Source: Actinobacteria bacterium OK074
GTDB lineage: Bacteria; Actinomycetota; Actinomycetes; Streptomycetales; Streptomycetaceae
Assembly (NCBI GenBank): GCA_001298575.1
Contig: LJCV01000285.1
Coordinates: 60,516 to 124,515, forward strand
Direction of reading: 5' to 3'
DNA length: 64,000 bases
Shown in pieces: positions 41,901 through 48,606 of this stretch. Each line of letters opens with the position of its first letter. The first letter of the stretch is position 1. The notes beneath the pieces were generated by a model. The model made no database searches and was not told where the DNA came from. It worked only from the letters and a program-made list of their open reading frames with translations. A program made the position numbers and the translations under genes.

Positions 41901-42983
41901 GCCGTCGCCGTAGATGCTGTCGAAGCTGTCCAGCTCGGACGTCTGGCTCTCCAGGGCCGACTCGGCGTACTGCCGGTCGTTCTCCGAGAGGTTGCCGTAG
42001 GTGGTGTTGTTCGCGGGCAGCGCGGCGGCGATGATCGCCCGCTGGACCGACGCGTACTCCTTGGCGTTGGAGAAGGCCGCCAGGGAACGGGTGCGCGCGA
42101 TCATCTCCGGGTTGCTGGTCGCCTGCGCCATGTCCTGGGACAGGTCGAGCAGCTGGGTGATCAGGCGGTGGTACGACTCGACGGTCTGCGAGGCGTTCGT
42201 CTTGTCCTGGTAGGCCGCGTTGCGGATGGTGCTGAGGTTGCTCAGCTCGCCCGCCAGGCCGACGATCGTCTCCCGGACGCCCTTGAGCTGGCCGTTCTGG
42301 CTGGCGTCGTCGATCTCCTGGGAGTCGTCGAGGAAGACGGTGCGGGCCTGGTCGGTCTTCTCGCGGGCGACCTTGACGGTGAAGTCGGTGGCCTTGCCGC
42401 CGTGCGAGAGCGGACCTGCCGACTGGTCGCGCTCCTCCTGGAGCGCGGCGGCCAGCTCGGTGGCCTGCTTGGTCATGTCGGTCAGCAGCTTCATGTTCTC
42501 GAGCTGCTGGATGTCGTCCATCGAGTCGCTGATGCGCAGGGCACCCAGCGTGGTCGCGGCGACCACGGGCAGCGCGAGCAGCGAGACCAGACGGGTCGAG
42601 ATGCGCCAGTTGCGCAGGGCTATTCGGGAGCCGGGCCCGCTCGGCGAGCCGGCCTTCTTGCCCTGCTTGTTCTTGCCGTCACCCTTGCCCGCGCCCTGCG
42701 CCGCGGCGCCCTTGCCGGGCGGGGTGGCGCCACTGGGGCGCCCCGCGGAGGTCGTGGGCCCGGACGTCGCACCGGGGCCGCCTGCGCCCGGGGTGCCGGG
42801 ACGCCCCGAGGAGCCGCCGGGCACGGGCACGCCGGGACGTCCGGAGGGGTCACCGTTCGACCCGCCCTGCGGTCCCTGGTTCTGGGCGTGCTGGGGCGAG
42901 GAGCCGCCTGTCATGGGGCCAGCCCCGCCATGCGGCTCCGGCTCCGCCGAAGCGCTGCCATCCCTCTTGAAACGTCCCTGCAC
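38991..42983 (-). CDS. cvnA1: Conservon sensor-kinase-like membrane protein CvnA (cvn1-like)
   Basis: This 1330-aa protein has a long Gly/Pro/Lys-rich N-terminus (about 1-120), TM1 (about 132-149), an extracellular nitrate-sensing-type helical domain, TM2 (about 443-463), a HAMP-like linker, a FKLDHLATRMRRNGENLLVL segment and a HATPase_c domain (ELLENATSFSSPQTKV, EIHDTGIGLS). The C-terminal about 550 residues are low-complexity, with repeats of TGQF (STGQF, DTGQF, GTGQF) and two copies of SRMPRIDD. The extreme end conserves SGLPRRVPRANL and APDDVRGRLTNLRRG with the other CvnA. It starts with GTG next to an upstream TAG. Confidence 0.94.
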   Translation of the reverse strand: MQGRFKRDGSASAEPEPHGGAGPMTGGSSPQHAQNQGPQGGSNGDPSGRPGVPVPGGSSGRPGTPGAGGPGATSGPTTSAGRPSGATPPGKGAAAQGAGKGDGKNKQGKKAGSPSGPGSRIALRNWRISTRLVSLLALPVVAATTLGALRISDSMDDIQQLENMKLLTDMTKQATELAAALQEERDQSAGPLSHGGKATDFTVKVAREKTDQARTVFLDDSQEIDDASQNGQLKGVRETIVGLAGELSNLSTIRNAAYQDKTNASQTVESYHRLITQLLDLSQDMAQATSNPEMIARTRSLAAFSNAKEYASVQRAIIAAALPANNTTYGNLSENDRQYAESALESQTSELDSFDSIYGDGAEELTKPIDDGSNPTIEAADIYAKRVLSSTDGITTEDKRSYKDWIDDDSAKIEQMSKIELTLLNQMEQKSRQLRDESERDAIISGALILLVLGISLVGAFVVARSMIRSLRRLQDTATRVAQDRLPELVAQLSESDPQDVDTSVESVGVHSRDEIGQVAAAFDDVHREAVRLAAEQALLRGNVNAMFTNLSRRSQGLIQRQLSLISELESREADPDQLSSLFKLDHLATRMRRNGENLLVLAGEEPGRRWTRPVPLVDVLRAAASEVEQYERIELSSVPTTEVAGRVVNDLVHLLAELLENATSFSSPQTKVKVTGHALPDGRVLIEIHDTGIGLSPEDLAAINERLASPPTVDVSVSRRMGLFVVGRLSQRHGIRIQLRPSDSGGTTALVMLPVDVAQGGKKPQPPKPGQAGVSSGSAAAAAAAGAAAARRQGGQPGGAPLGAPPQRGQVGTGQGPRAALPGSDQGGRPGAPGGFPPPRPAPAGSGAGGFGQSQGAPGAPQGLQAAQAFGDGPGAPRQGGFGDTASRSGGFGDSPADSAPAAPAPEPPRGKREGGRRRPLLPGRGGPRAELPRGNPEPRTPSWSDGTGNSAADRAALDTPRGHEEPDALTATSRMPRIDDGYDRPGADSGYARQNPESTSRMPRIDDDRTDRPEQNPAVTTSEFARPDFSAPRPGSTGGGGQFVRSDVFGGSGSGAPDNRSDRFPPSGRGQDPSGTGQFPAGASQDPSSTGQFAVPSAYNGSDTGQFASPGYQDPATTGRFERPQDDGYGVPRPPVPQQRPARPEPESAPRAGRPADGWELPPAPGGGDGRTPLYDTLETNWFHGPQPGTEGAQQPPAAAPPQQATSSVSAPRQQDTNGFGAVNNGNGSATWRTSPNDELVRQAERVRQPAAGGVTTSGLPRRVPRANLVPGTAQQQQHQTGPQVSRAPDDVRGRLTNLRRGIAQGRQAGTGPGQTGSFPSPTHQQEH

Positions 42984-43585
42984 TAGCGTCGCAACCTCTG
43001 GACCAGGCGCCTGTCCGCGTGAACGGCCAGACGGTGTCGGCGTTTCAGGGGGCGCCCTGAATGCGCCCCCCGTGGTGGTCGTGAGTGACCCGGCGCTGGC
43101 TCCCCCTTACTCGCCGCCGCCGGCGCTGCTGTGCGCCCCCTGCGCGCCGGCTCGATCCTGCGGCGGTCCGTGGAATTCCAGCACAGTGCCGGATCTCCAA
43201 CAAGGCCCATCGGGTAGCCCGCGACGGCGGTGACCCCGAGTGAGGGATGAGTTACGAGACGTAGAGAGTCCACTCGTACATAACGGGCATACGCCTACGT
43301 TCTAGTGACGCGTACCTGGTGTCCCAGTCGCCATGATCAGGAGCGGAATGATTGGTTCAATGGGGCAATGTCCGTTTCGCCCACGGGAATCGGTGGCCCG
43401 AAACGAGTCATTTGTCCGCTGTCCAGTGAGCAAACTCACATGGGGGTCAGGGGTCCCTCCCGACCGACCGGGGAATGCATTGCCTAACCTGGGGCTTTAC
43501 AAAAGGGCAATATCTGACAACCCGCGCCCCGGGGGCGGCCGTTGACGCCCGCCCGGCGCCCGCAGCGACAGGAAACCGTTCAACA
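42984..43585. other. 602-bp intergenic region upstream of cvn1 and the small ANPRRT protein
   Basis: This divergent promoter region holds the shared 12-mer GTGCTGGAATTC (minus strand, 43173-43184). A minus-strand frame (43273-42983) ends against the cvnA1 start but has atypical codons and looks like leader sequence. The half from about 43260 to 43530 is AT-richer, with candidate promoter-like stretches such as CTTTACAAAAGGGCAATATC near 43494. No other gene is supported. Confidence 0.5.
43173..43184 (-). promoter_or_regulatory. Shared 12-bp motif upstream of cvnA1
   Basis: GTGCTGGAATTC read towards cvnA1, identical to 37225-37214. It lies about 190 bp before the cvnA1 start and continues CACGGAC. 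The shared placement upstream of both paralogous operons suggests a common regulator. Confidence 0.6.
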
Positions 43586-43774
43586 GTGAAGACGACGTCG
43601 ATGTTCCGCACTCTAGCCAACCCGCGCCGCACCACTCTCGCCCACCTCAACGGCACCGACGAGGTCCAGGTTCCCGAGCAGCGCGAACACTCCGTCGACC
43701 TCCCCGCCCAGACCGCCAACCCGCGCCGCACCGTCCTCATGGACGCCCCCGTCACGGCGTCGGTCGCGGAGTAG
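43586..43774 (+). CDS. Small protein with duplicated ANPRRT motif, function unknown
   Basis: The GTG at 43586, with AGGAAA about 12 bp upstream, opens a 62-codon frame. The protein contains ANPRRTTLAHL near the N-terminus and ANPRRTVLMDA near the C-terminus, joined by an acidic linker (GTDEVQVPEQREHSVDLPAQ). ATG 43601 is a possible shorter start. No signal peptide, membrane segment or known domain is seen. It ends 68 bp before a clear terminator and stands alone between cvn1 and the FAH gene. GC-biased codons and the terminator support expression. Confidence 0.65.
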   Translation: MKTTSMFRTLANPRRTTLAHLNGTDEVQVPEQREHSVDLPAQTANPRRTVLMDAPVTASVAE

Positions 43775-43842
43775 TACGCGGCAGGGCGGCCGGCCGCTCG
43801 GCCCGGCCGGGCACGCCGTCCCGATATACCGCGCGGGCAACA

Positions 43843-43870
43843 AAGGGCGCCCTGGTGAAGGGGCGCCCTT
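43843..43870 (+). terminator. Terminator after the small ANPRRT protein
   Basis: AAGGGCGCCC (43843-43852) pairs perfectly with GGGCGCCCTT (43861-43870) over an 8-nt loop. It is followed by CGTCGTCC. Confidence 0.8.
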
Positions 43871-43940
43871 CGTCGTCCCCGCGCTAGCCTGGGGCGGTCA
43901 GACTCCGGCCAGTCACTCCAGGTAAGGGGCGCAGGATCCC

Positions 43941-44726
43941 GTGCGCATCGCCAGGTTCTCCATCGACGGCAATGTCGCCTTCGGCGCGGTCGAGGGCGAA
44001 CGCCCCGACGAACTCGTCCTCGACATCATCAAGGGCATCCCGTTCGCGGACTTCGAGCTCTCCGGCACCAAGGTCCCGGTCAGCAAGGTCCGGCTGCTGC
44101 CGCCGGTGCTCCCCAACAAGGTCGTGGCCTTCGGCCGCAACTACGCGGAGCACGCACGGGAGTTGGGCAACGAGGTGCCCGACGCCCCGTTCGCCTTCTT
44201 CAAGCCGTCCACCTCGGTGATCGGCCCCGGCGACGAGATCCAGTACCCCTCCTTCTCCGAGGACCTGCACCACGAGGCCGAACTCGCCGTCGTCATCGGC
44301 CGCATGTGCCGCGAGGTGCCGCGCGAACGCGTCGCGGAGGTCATCCTCGGCTACACCTGCGCCAACGACGTCACCGCCCGCGACGTCCAGAAGCGCGAGA
44401 AGCAGTGGGCGCGGGCCAAGGGCTTCGACACCTCCTGCCCGCTCGGCCCCTGGGTGGAGACGGACCTGGACCTCGCCACCGCGTCGGACCTGACGATCCA
44501 GCTCACGGTCAACGGCGACCAACGCCAGCTCGGCCGCACCAGCCAGATGATCCACTCCATCGAGGACCTGATCGTCAACGTCACCGAGGCGATGACCCTG
44601 CTCCCCGGCGACGTGATCCTCACCGGCACCCCGGCCGGAGTCGGCCCCCTGAACGTCGGCGACGAGGTCGCCGTCACCATCGAAGGCATCGGCACTCTCA
44701 CCAACAAGGTTGTCAAGCGTGGCTAG
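43941..44726 (+). CDS. Fumarylacetoacetate hydrolase (FAH) family protein
   Basis: This 261-aa enzyme is of the FAH/HpcE fold, acting on 2-oxo or 1,3-diketo acids by C-C hydrolysis, decarboxylation or isomerisation. The metal-binding acidic residues lie in HHEAELAVVIG (E-x-E pattern), and the segments AFGRNYAEHA, GYTCANDVTARDVQ and DVILTGTPAGVGPL are diagnostic. The GTG start is normal. The next gene, gltX, begins inside its last codons (8-bp overlap), so the two are translated together, although no metabolic link is obvious. Oxaloacetate decarboxylase-like activity is one known possibility for such stand-alone members. Confidence 0.9.
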   Translation: MRIARFSIDGNVAFGAVEGERPDELVLDIIKGIPFADFELSGTKVPVSKVRLLPPVLPNKVVAFGRNYAEHARELGNEVPDAPFAFFKPSTSVIGPGDEIQYPSFSEDLHHEAELAVVIGRMCREVPRERVAEVILGYTCANDVTARDVQKREKQWARAKGFDTSCPLGPWVETDLDLATASDLTIQLTVNGDQRQLGRTSQMIHSIEDLIVNVTEAMTLLPGDVILTGTPAGVGPLNVGDEVAVTIEGIGTLTNKVVKRG

Positions 44727-46203
44727 CGCATCCGCCCCAGCAGTCCGTGTCCGTTTCTGCCCCTCGCCCACCGGAAACCCCCACGTGGGCCTGGTCCGCA
44801 CCGCCCTGTTCAACTGGGCCTACGCCCGGCACACCGGCGGCACGTTCGTCTTCCGCATCGAGGACACCGACGCGGCCCGCGACTCGGAGGAGTCGTACAA
44901 CCAACTCCTCGACTCGCTGCGCTGGTTGGGCTTCGACTGGGACGAGGGCCCCGAGGTCGGCGGCCCGCACGAGCCCTACCGCCAGTCGCAGCGCATGGAC
45001 ACGTACAAGGAGATCGCGGCCAAACTCCTGGACGCCGGTCACGCGTACTACTGCTACTGCTCCACCGAGGAGCTGGACGCCCGCCGCGACGCCGCCCGCG
45101 CCGCCGGCAGGCCCTCCGGCTACGACGGCCACTGCCGCGACCTCACCGCGGAGCAGACGGCCGCGTACAAGGCGGAGGGCCGTGAGCCGATCGTCCGCTT
45201 CCGGATGCCCGACGAGACGATCACCTTCACCGACCTGGTCCGCGGCGAACTGACCTTCACCCCGGAGAACGTCCCGGACTACGGCATCGTCCGGGCCAAC
45301 GGCGCCCCGCTGTACACGCTCGTCAACCCGGTCGACGACGCCCTGATGGAGATCACCCACGTCCTGCGCGGCGAGGACCTGCTCTCCTCGACGCCCCGTC
45401 AGATCGCCCTGTACAAGGCGCTGTTGGAGCTGGGCATCGCCAAGTCGGTACCGCGGTTCGGGCACTTGCCGTACGTGATGGGCGAGGGCAACAAGAAGCT
45501 GTCGAAGCGGGACCCGCAGTCCTCCCTCAACCTCTACCGCGAGCGCGGCTTCCTGCCCGAGGGCCTGCTCAACTACCTTTCCCTGCTGGGCTGGTCGTTC
45601 TCGGCGGACCAGGACGTCTTCTCCACCGAGGAGATGGTCGCGGCCTTCGACGTCGCCGACGTCAACCCCAACCCGGCCCGCTTCGACCTGAAGAAGTGCG
45701 AGTCGATCAACGGCGACCACATCCGCCTGCTCGACGTGAAGGACTTCACCGAGCGCTGCCGGCCGTGGCTCCAGGCCCCGTTCGCCCCCTGGGACCCGGC
45801 GGACTTCGACGAGTCGCAGTGGCAGACGATCGCCCCGCACGCGCAGACCCGTCTGAAGGTCCTCTCCGAGATCACCGACAACGTCGACTTCCTCTTCCTG
45901 CCCGAGCCGGTCTCGGACGAGGCGAGCTGGACGAAGGCGATGAAGGACGGCTCGGACGCGCTTCTGCGTACGGCCCGCGAGAACCTGGACGCGGCCGACT
46001 GGACCTCGGCCGAGTCCCTCAAGGAGGCGGTCCTGGCGGCGGGCGAGACCCACGGCCTCAAGCTCGGCAAGGCCCAGGCCCCGGTCCGCGTCGCCGTCAC
46101 CGGCCGCACGGTGGGCCTGCCGCTCTTCGAGTCGCTGGAGATCCTGGGCAAGGACAAGACCCTGTCCCGCATCGACGCGGCCCTGGCGAAGCTGACGGCG
46201 TAA
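44719..46203 (+). CDS. gltX: Glutamyl-tRNA synthetase
   Basis: This 494-aa class I aminoacyl-tRNA synthetase charges tRNA-Glu and, in this phylum, usually also misacylates tRNA-Gln for later amidation. The HIGH-type motif is PSPTGNPHVGL (about residues 15-25) and the KMSKS-type motif is GNKKLSKRDP. I chose the GTG at 44719, which overlaps the FAH stop by 8 bp and has AAGG upstream; a TTG three codons earlier is less likely. It ends in front of a 22-bp hairpin. Three tRNA-Glu and two tRNA-Gln genes lie 0.9 kb downstream. Confidence 0.96.
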   Translation: MASASAPAVRVRFCPSPTGNPHVGLVRTALFNWAYARHTGGTFVFRIEDTDAARDSEESYNQLLDSLRWLGFDWDEGPEVGGPHEPYRQSQRMDTYKEIAAKLLDAGHAYYCYCSTEELDARRDAARAAGRPSGYDGHCRDLTAEQTAAYKAEGREPIVRFRMPDETITFTDLVRGELTFTPENVPDYGIVRANGAPLYTLVNPVDDALMEITHVLRGEDLLSSTPRQIALYKALLELGIAKSVPRFGHLPYVMGEGNKKLSKRDPQSSLNLYRERGFLPEGLLNYLSLLGWSFSADQDVFSTEEMVAAFDVADVNPNPARFDLKKCESINGDHIRLLDVKDFTERCRPWLQAPFAPWDPADFDESQWQTIAPHAQTRLKVLSEITDNVDFLFLPEPVSDEASWTKAMKDGSDALLRTARENLDAADWTSAESLKEAVLAAGETHGLKLGKAQAPVRVAVTGRTVGLPLFESLEILGKDKTLSRIDAALAKLTA

Positions 46204-46210
46204 CCGAAGC

Positions 46211-46258
46211 ACACAGCGGGGGCGGCACCCGGTGACCCGGGTGCCGCCCCCGCTGTGT
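46211..46258. terminator. Very strong bidirectional terminator after gltX
   Basis: A perfect 22-bp stem (46211-46232 with 46237-46258) closes on a TGAC loop, with CACCCGG/CCGGGTG at the tip. It begins 7 bp after the gltX stop and ends 2 bp before the stop of the convergent toxin-like gene, so it serves both. Confidence 0.92.
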
Positions 46259-46260
46259 TG

Positions 46261-46545
46261 TCAGGTGGCGTCGTTCTCGTCGATCAGGTAGTGACTCTCG
46301 TCGAAGATCTCCAACACCACGACGACCATGATCGCGCCGGCCACCATGTACTCCAGCATGACGCCCGGAGCCACGTATGCCTTCCGCAGATACTCGTCAG
46401 GGCCGAGCTGCGCGGTCGACGTCTTACGGAACGGGTCGCGGGCCAGTATGCGCACCGCCCTGTCCAACTGGGCCTGACGCTCTCCGGGCAGGGCGTCGTA
46501 CGTCGTGCGCGCTTCGACGGTGAACTGGACGCGGTACTCGGTCAT
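46261..46545 (-). CDS. RelE/ParE-like toxin-fold protein without visible antitoxin
   Basis: This 94-aa protein has the pattern of the RelE/ParE superfamily: strand-helix RVQFTVEARTTYDALP, helix ERQAQLDRAVRILARDP, then a sheet with LRKAYVAPGVMLEYMV and IMVVVVLEIFD. Such proteins are mRNA interferases or gyrase poisons in toxin-antitoxin modules. No antitoxin frame adjoins it on either side: gltX ends on one side and a decayed HAD gene lies on the other. It may be a solo, domesticated or inactive homologue. The fold assignment is by pattern and moderate. Confidence 0.65.
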   Translation of the reverse strand: MTEYRVQFTVEARTTYDALPGERQAQLDRAVRILARDPFRKTSTAQLGPDEYLRKAYVAPGVMLEYMVAGAIMVVVVLEIFDESHYLIDENDAT

Positions 46546-46599
46546 GGCTTGGCTCGGTCTTTCGCTCGTCGGTCCTACCACGCTACGGCATCCCGCACC

Positions 46600-47000
46600 C
46601 GTGCGACCCTGCTCCCACAGACCTCGCCGAGCTCGACGACTGGAACGGGCGCTACAAGGTCCATACGAGACCGTCTGGGCCCTCTCCCCGGATGTCCTGC
46701 CCGCCCTCGCAGTCGGCCACCGGCACGCAGCGCTGTCCAACCCCGGCTTCACGGTCCAGGATCGCAAGCTGCGCGGCCCTCGGCCTGCCGCCGGAGCGGG
46801 TCGCCTACGTCGGCGACCACCCCGAGATCGACGGCCGGGGCGCCGCCGCGGCCGGACTGCTCTCGGTCTGGGTCGACCGCGTGGGCGTCCTGACCGGCCA
46901 CGACGGTCCCGACGGCCCCCGCCGCATCGCCTCGCTCGCCGAACTCCCCGCGCTCCTCGGCACCGATACGCGTTTTGGAGCGTCGTCCACCTTCGGGTAA
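46600..47000 (+). pseudogene. Decayed HAD-superfamily hydrolase
   Basis: Two pieces of one HAD protein are in different frames. About 46658-46770 encodes PYETVWALSPDVLPALAVGH and HAALSNPGFTVQDRKLR (the motif II side). About 46770-47000 encodes ALGLPPERVAYVGDHPEIDG and AAAAGLLSVWVDRVG (motif IV and C-terminus) in another frame, ending at TAA. The connecting catalytic stretch with the motif III lysine and the N-terminal motif I are missing. Deletion plus frameshift means it cannot be functional. Confidence 0.75.
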
Positions 47001-47091
47001 TGTTCTTCCTGCGCCGCCGGAGAGCGGGCCGTAAGGCCGGGACTCGGAAGCGCAAACTAGAACAAGATCCCCTGCGGGGCTTGCGTTCCAG

Positions 47092-47163
47092 TGGCCTATG
47101 GTGTAATTGGCAGCACGACTGATTCTGGTTCAGTTAGTCTTGGTTCGAGTCCAGGTAGGCCAG
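47092..47163 (+). tRNA. tRNA-Gln (CTG anticodon), copy 1
   Basis: The 72-nt cloverleaf has acceptor arms TGGCCTA / TAGGCCA and discriminator G. The anticodon stem-loop is ACTGA-TTCTGGT-TCAGT, so the anticodon is CTG. The T arm is TTGGTTCGAGTCCAG-like. CCA is not encoded. Confidence 0.95.
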
Positions 47164-47200
47164 CTCGCAGACGCTTTGAATTAAACACAGTATCTGCAAA

Positions 47201-47273
47201 GCCCCCGTTGTGTAGCGGCCTAGCACGCCGCCCTCTCAAGGCGGTAGCGCCGGTTCGAATCCGGTCGGGGGTA
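47201..47273 (+). tRNA. tRNA-Glu (CTC anticodon), copy 1
   Basis: The 73-nt gene has acceptor GCCCCCG / CGGGGGT and anticodon stem-loop CCGCC-CTCTCAA-GGCGG, giving anticodon CTC. The T loop is GGTTCGAATCC. It is identical to the two other tRNA-Glu genes downstream. Confidence 0.96.
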
Positions 47274-47335
47274 CAGATCCTTCCCGGGGAAGCAGTACGG
47301 GTCGCACCCGCTGTCTCCCATGCAGGATCGCTAGG

Positions 47336-47408
47336 GCCCCCGTTGTGTAGCGGCCTAGCACGCCGCCCTCTCAAGGCGGTAGCGCCGGTTCGAATCCGGT
47401 CGGGGGTA
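47336..47408 (+). tRNA. tRNA-Glu (CTC anticodon), copy 2
   Basis: Identical in sequence to 47201-47273, with anticodon CTC. It is separated from copy 1 by a 62-bp spacer without similarity. Confidence 0.96.
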
Positions 47409-47429
47409 CGCAAAAGGTCTCAACCATAT

Positions 47430-47501
47430 TGGTCTATGGTGTAATTGGCAACACTACGGTTTCTGGTACCGTCATTCTTGGTTCGAGTCCAGGTAGACCA
47501 G
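47430..47501 (+). tRNA. tRNA-Gln (CTG anticodon), copy 2
   Basis: Acceptor arms TGGTCTA / TAGACCA. The anticodon stem-loop ACGGT-TTCTGGT-ACCGT gives anticodon CTG. Compared with copy 1, both the acceptor pair and the anticodon stem carry compensatory changes, so the two Gln isoacceptors share a decoding loop but differ in stems. Confidence 0.95.
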
Positions 47502-47545
47502 CTCGGATCTGCGGCGGTGTAGTTTTAACCGCCTGCAAGATCCAC

Positions 47546-47618
47546 GCCCCCGTTGTGTAGCGGCCTAGCACGCCGCCCTCTCAAGGCGGTAGCGCCGGTT
47601 CGAATCCGGTCGGGGGTA
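47546..47618 (+). tRNA. tRNA-Glu (CTC anticodon), copy 3
   Basis: The third identical tRNA-Glu gene, anticodon CTC. It ends the Gln-Glu-Glu-Gln-Glu array. Confidence 0.96.
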
Positions 47619-47659
47619 CCGTAACGATGGCTCTTCGCCTTGACCGGGGTGAGGGGCCA

Positions 47660-47785
47660 TCTCGCGTTTTGGGGTGCCCCCTGGCGTAACTCCGTGTGGG
47701 GCGGCCGTTGTTGGGTGCGGGTCCGTTGTGGTTGGTCGCGCCCACGCGGCGGAGCCGCATATCGGATACAGCCCCGCGCCCCTTA
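47660..47785 (+). repeat. Dispersed intergenic repeat, copy B
   Basis: The core at 47715-47784 matches copy A (4228-4296): GTGCGGGTC, then CGCGCCCACGCGGCGGAGCC and CAGCCCCGCGCCCCTT. TCGCGTTTTG is also shared upstream. The end folds as CCCC-TTA-CGGGG-like. It fills the gap between the tRNA array and ndgR; nothing else is seen in 47619-47889. Confidence 0.75.
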
Positions 47786-47889
47786 CGGGGCCCGGCCTCT
47801 GCTGGGTTGTGTGGTTCGGTCGGGTCTGCCGCGGCGTTGAGGCTGACCCCTGTCCGAAGTTACGTGCACCCAGTAGTCGTTCGTGACCC

Positions 47890-48606
47890 TCAGCCCGTGC
47901 GGCGCAGGGCCTCCGACAAGCGGGCCGCCGCGTCGATGACCGCCTGGGCGTGCATGCGGCCGGGGTGGCGGGTGAGGCGTTCGATGGGGCCGGAGACCGA
48001 GACCGCTGCCACTACGCGGTTCGAGGGCCCCCGTACGGGGGCGGAGACCGAGGCGACGCCCGGTTCACGCTCGCCGATCGACTGGGCCCAGCCGCGGCGC
48101 CGTACGCCCGAGAGGGCCGTCGCCGTGAAGCGGGCGCCCTGGAGGCCGCGGTGGAGGCGCTCCGGTTCCTCCCAGGCCATCAGGATCTGGGCGGAGGAGC
48201 CGGCCTTCATGGTGAGCGTCGAGCCGACCGGAACCGTGTCTCGCAGTCCGGACAGGCGCTCGGCCGCGGCGACGCAGATGCGCATGTCGCCCTGGCGGCG
48301 GTAGAGCTGCGCGCTCTCCCCGGTGATGTCCCGCAGGTGCGTGAGCACGGGGCCCGCGGTCGCGAGGAGACGGTCCTCGCCGGCCGCCGCGGCCAGTTCG
48401 GCCAGCCGGGGTCCGAGAATGAAACGGCCCTGCATGTCGCGTGCCACCATGCGGTGGTGTTCCAGGGCCACGGCCAGCCGGTGGGCCGTGGGCCGGGCGA
48501 GTCCGGTGGCCGCGACCAGTCCCGCGAGGGTGGCCGGGCCGGACTCCAGGGCGCTCAGGACAAGGGCCGCCTTGTCCAGCACGCCGACGCCGCTACTGTT
48601 GTCCAT
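47890..48606 (-). CDS. ndgR: IclR-family regulator NdgR
   Basis: This 238-aa IclR-type regulator has an N-terminal winged helix (LAGLVAATGLARPTAHRLAV, residues about 27-46) and a C-terminal ligand-binding domain (RDTVPVGSTLTMKAGSSAQI). It is divergent from leuCD, which is the position of NdgR in Streptomyces and LtbR in corynebacteria. Those regulators control leucine and other amino acid genes, and NdgR also affects antibiotic production and stress responses in published work. The start at 48606 gives the expected short N-terminus. A TGAA-N7-TTCA repeat in the spacer is a plausible operator. Confidence 0.92.
   Translation of the reverse strand: MDNSSGVGVLDKAALVLSALESGPATLAGLVAATGLARPTAHRLAVALEHHRMVARDMQGRFILGPRLAELAAAAGEDRLLATAGPVLTHLRDITGESAQLYRRQGDMRICVAAAERLSGLRDTVPVGSTLTMKAGSSAQILMAWEEPERLHRGLQGARFTATALSGVRRRGWAQSIGEREPGVASVSAPVRGPSNRVVAAVSVSGPIERLTRHPGRMHAQAVIDAAARLSEALRRTG

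Noticed and set aside
42983..43273. 96-codon minus-strand frame ending at the cvnA1 start as a real leader protein
   Set aside because: Its first part uses codons rare here (TCT, CTA), the rest is Arg-rich, and no ribosome site is evident. It is better seen as untranslated leader.
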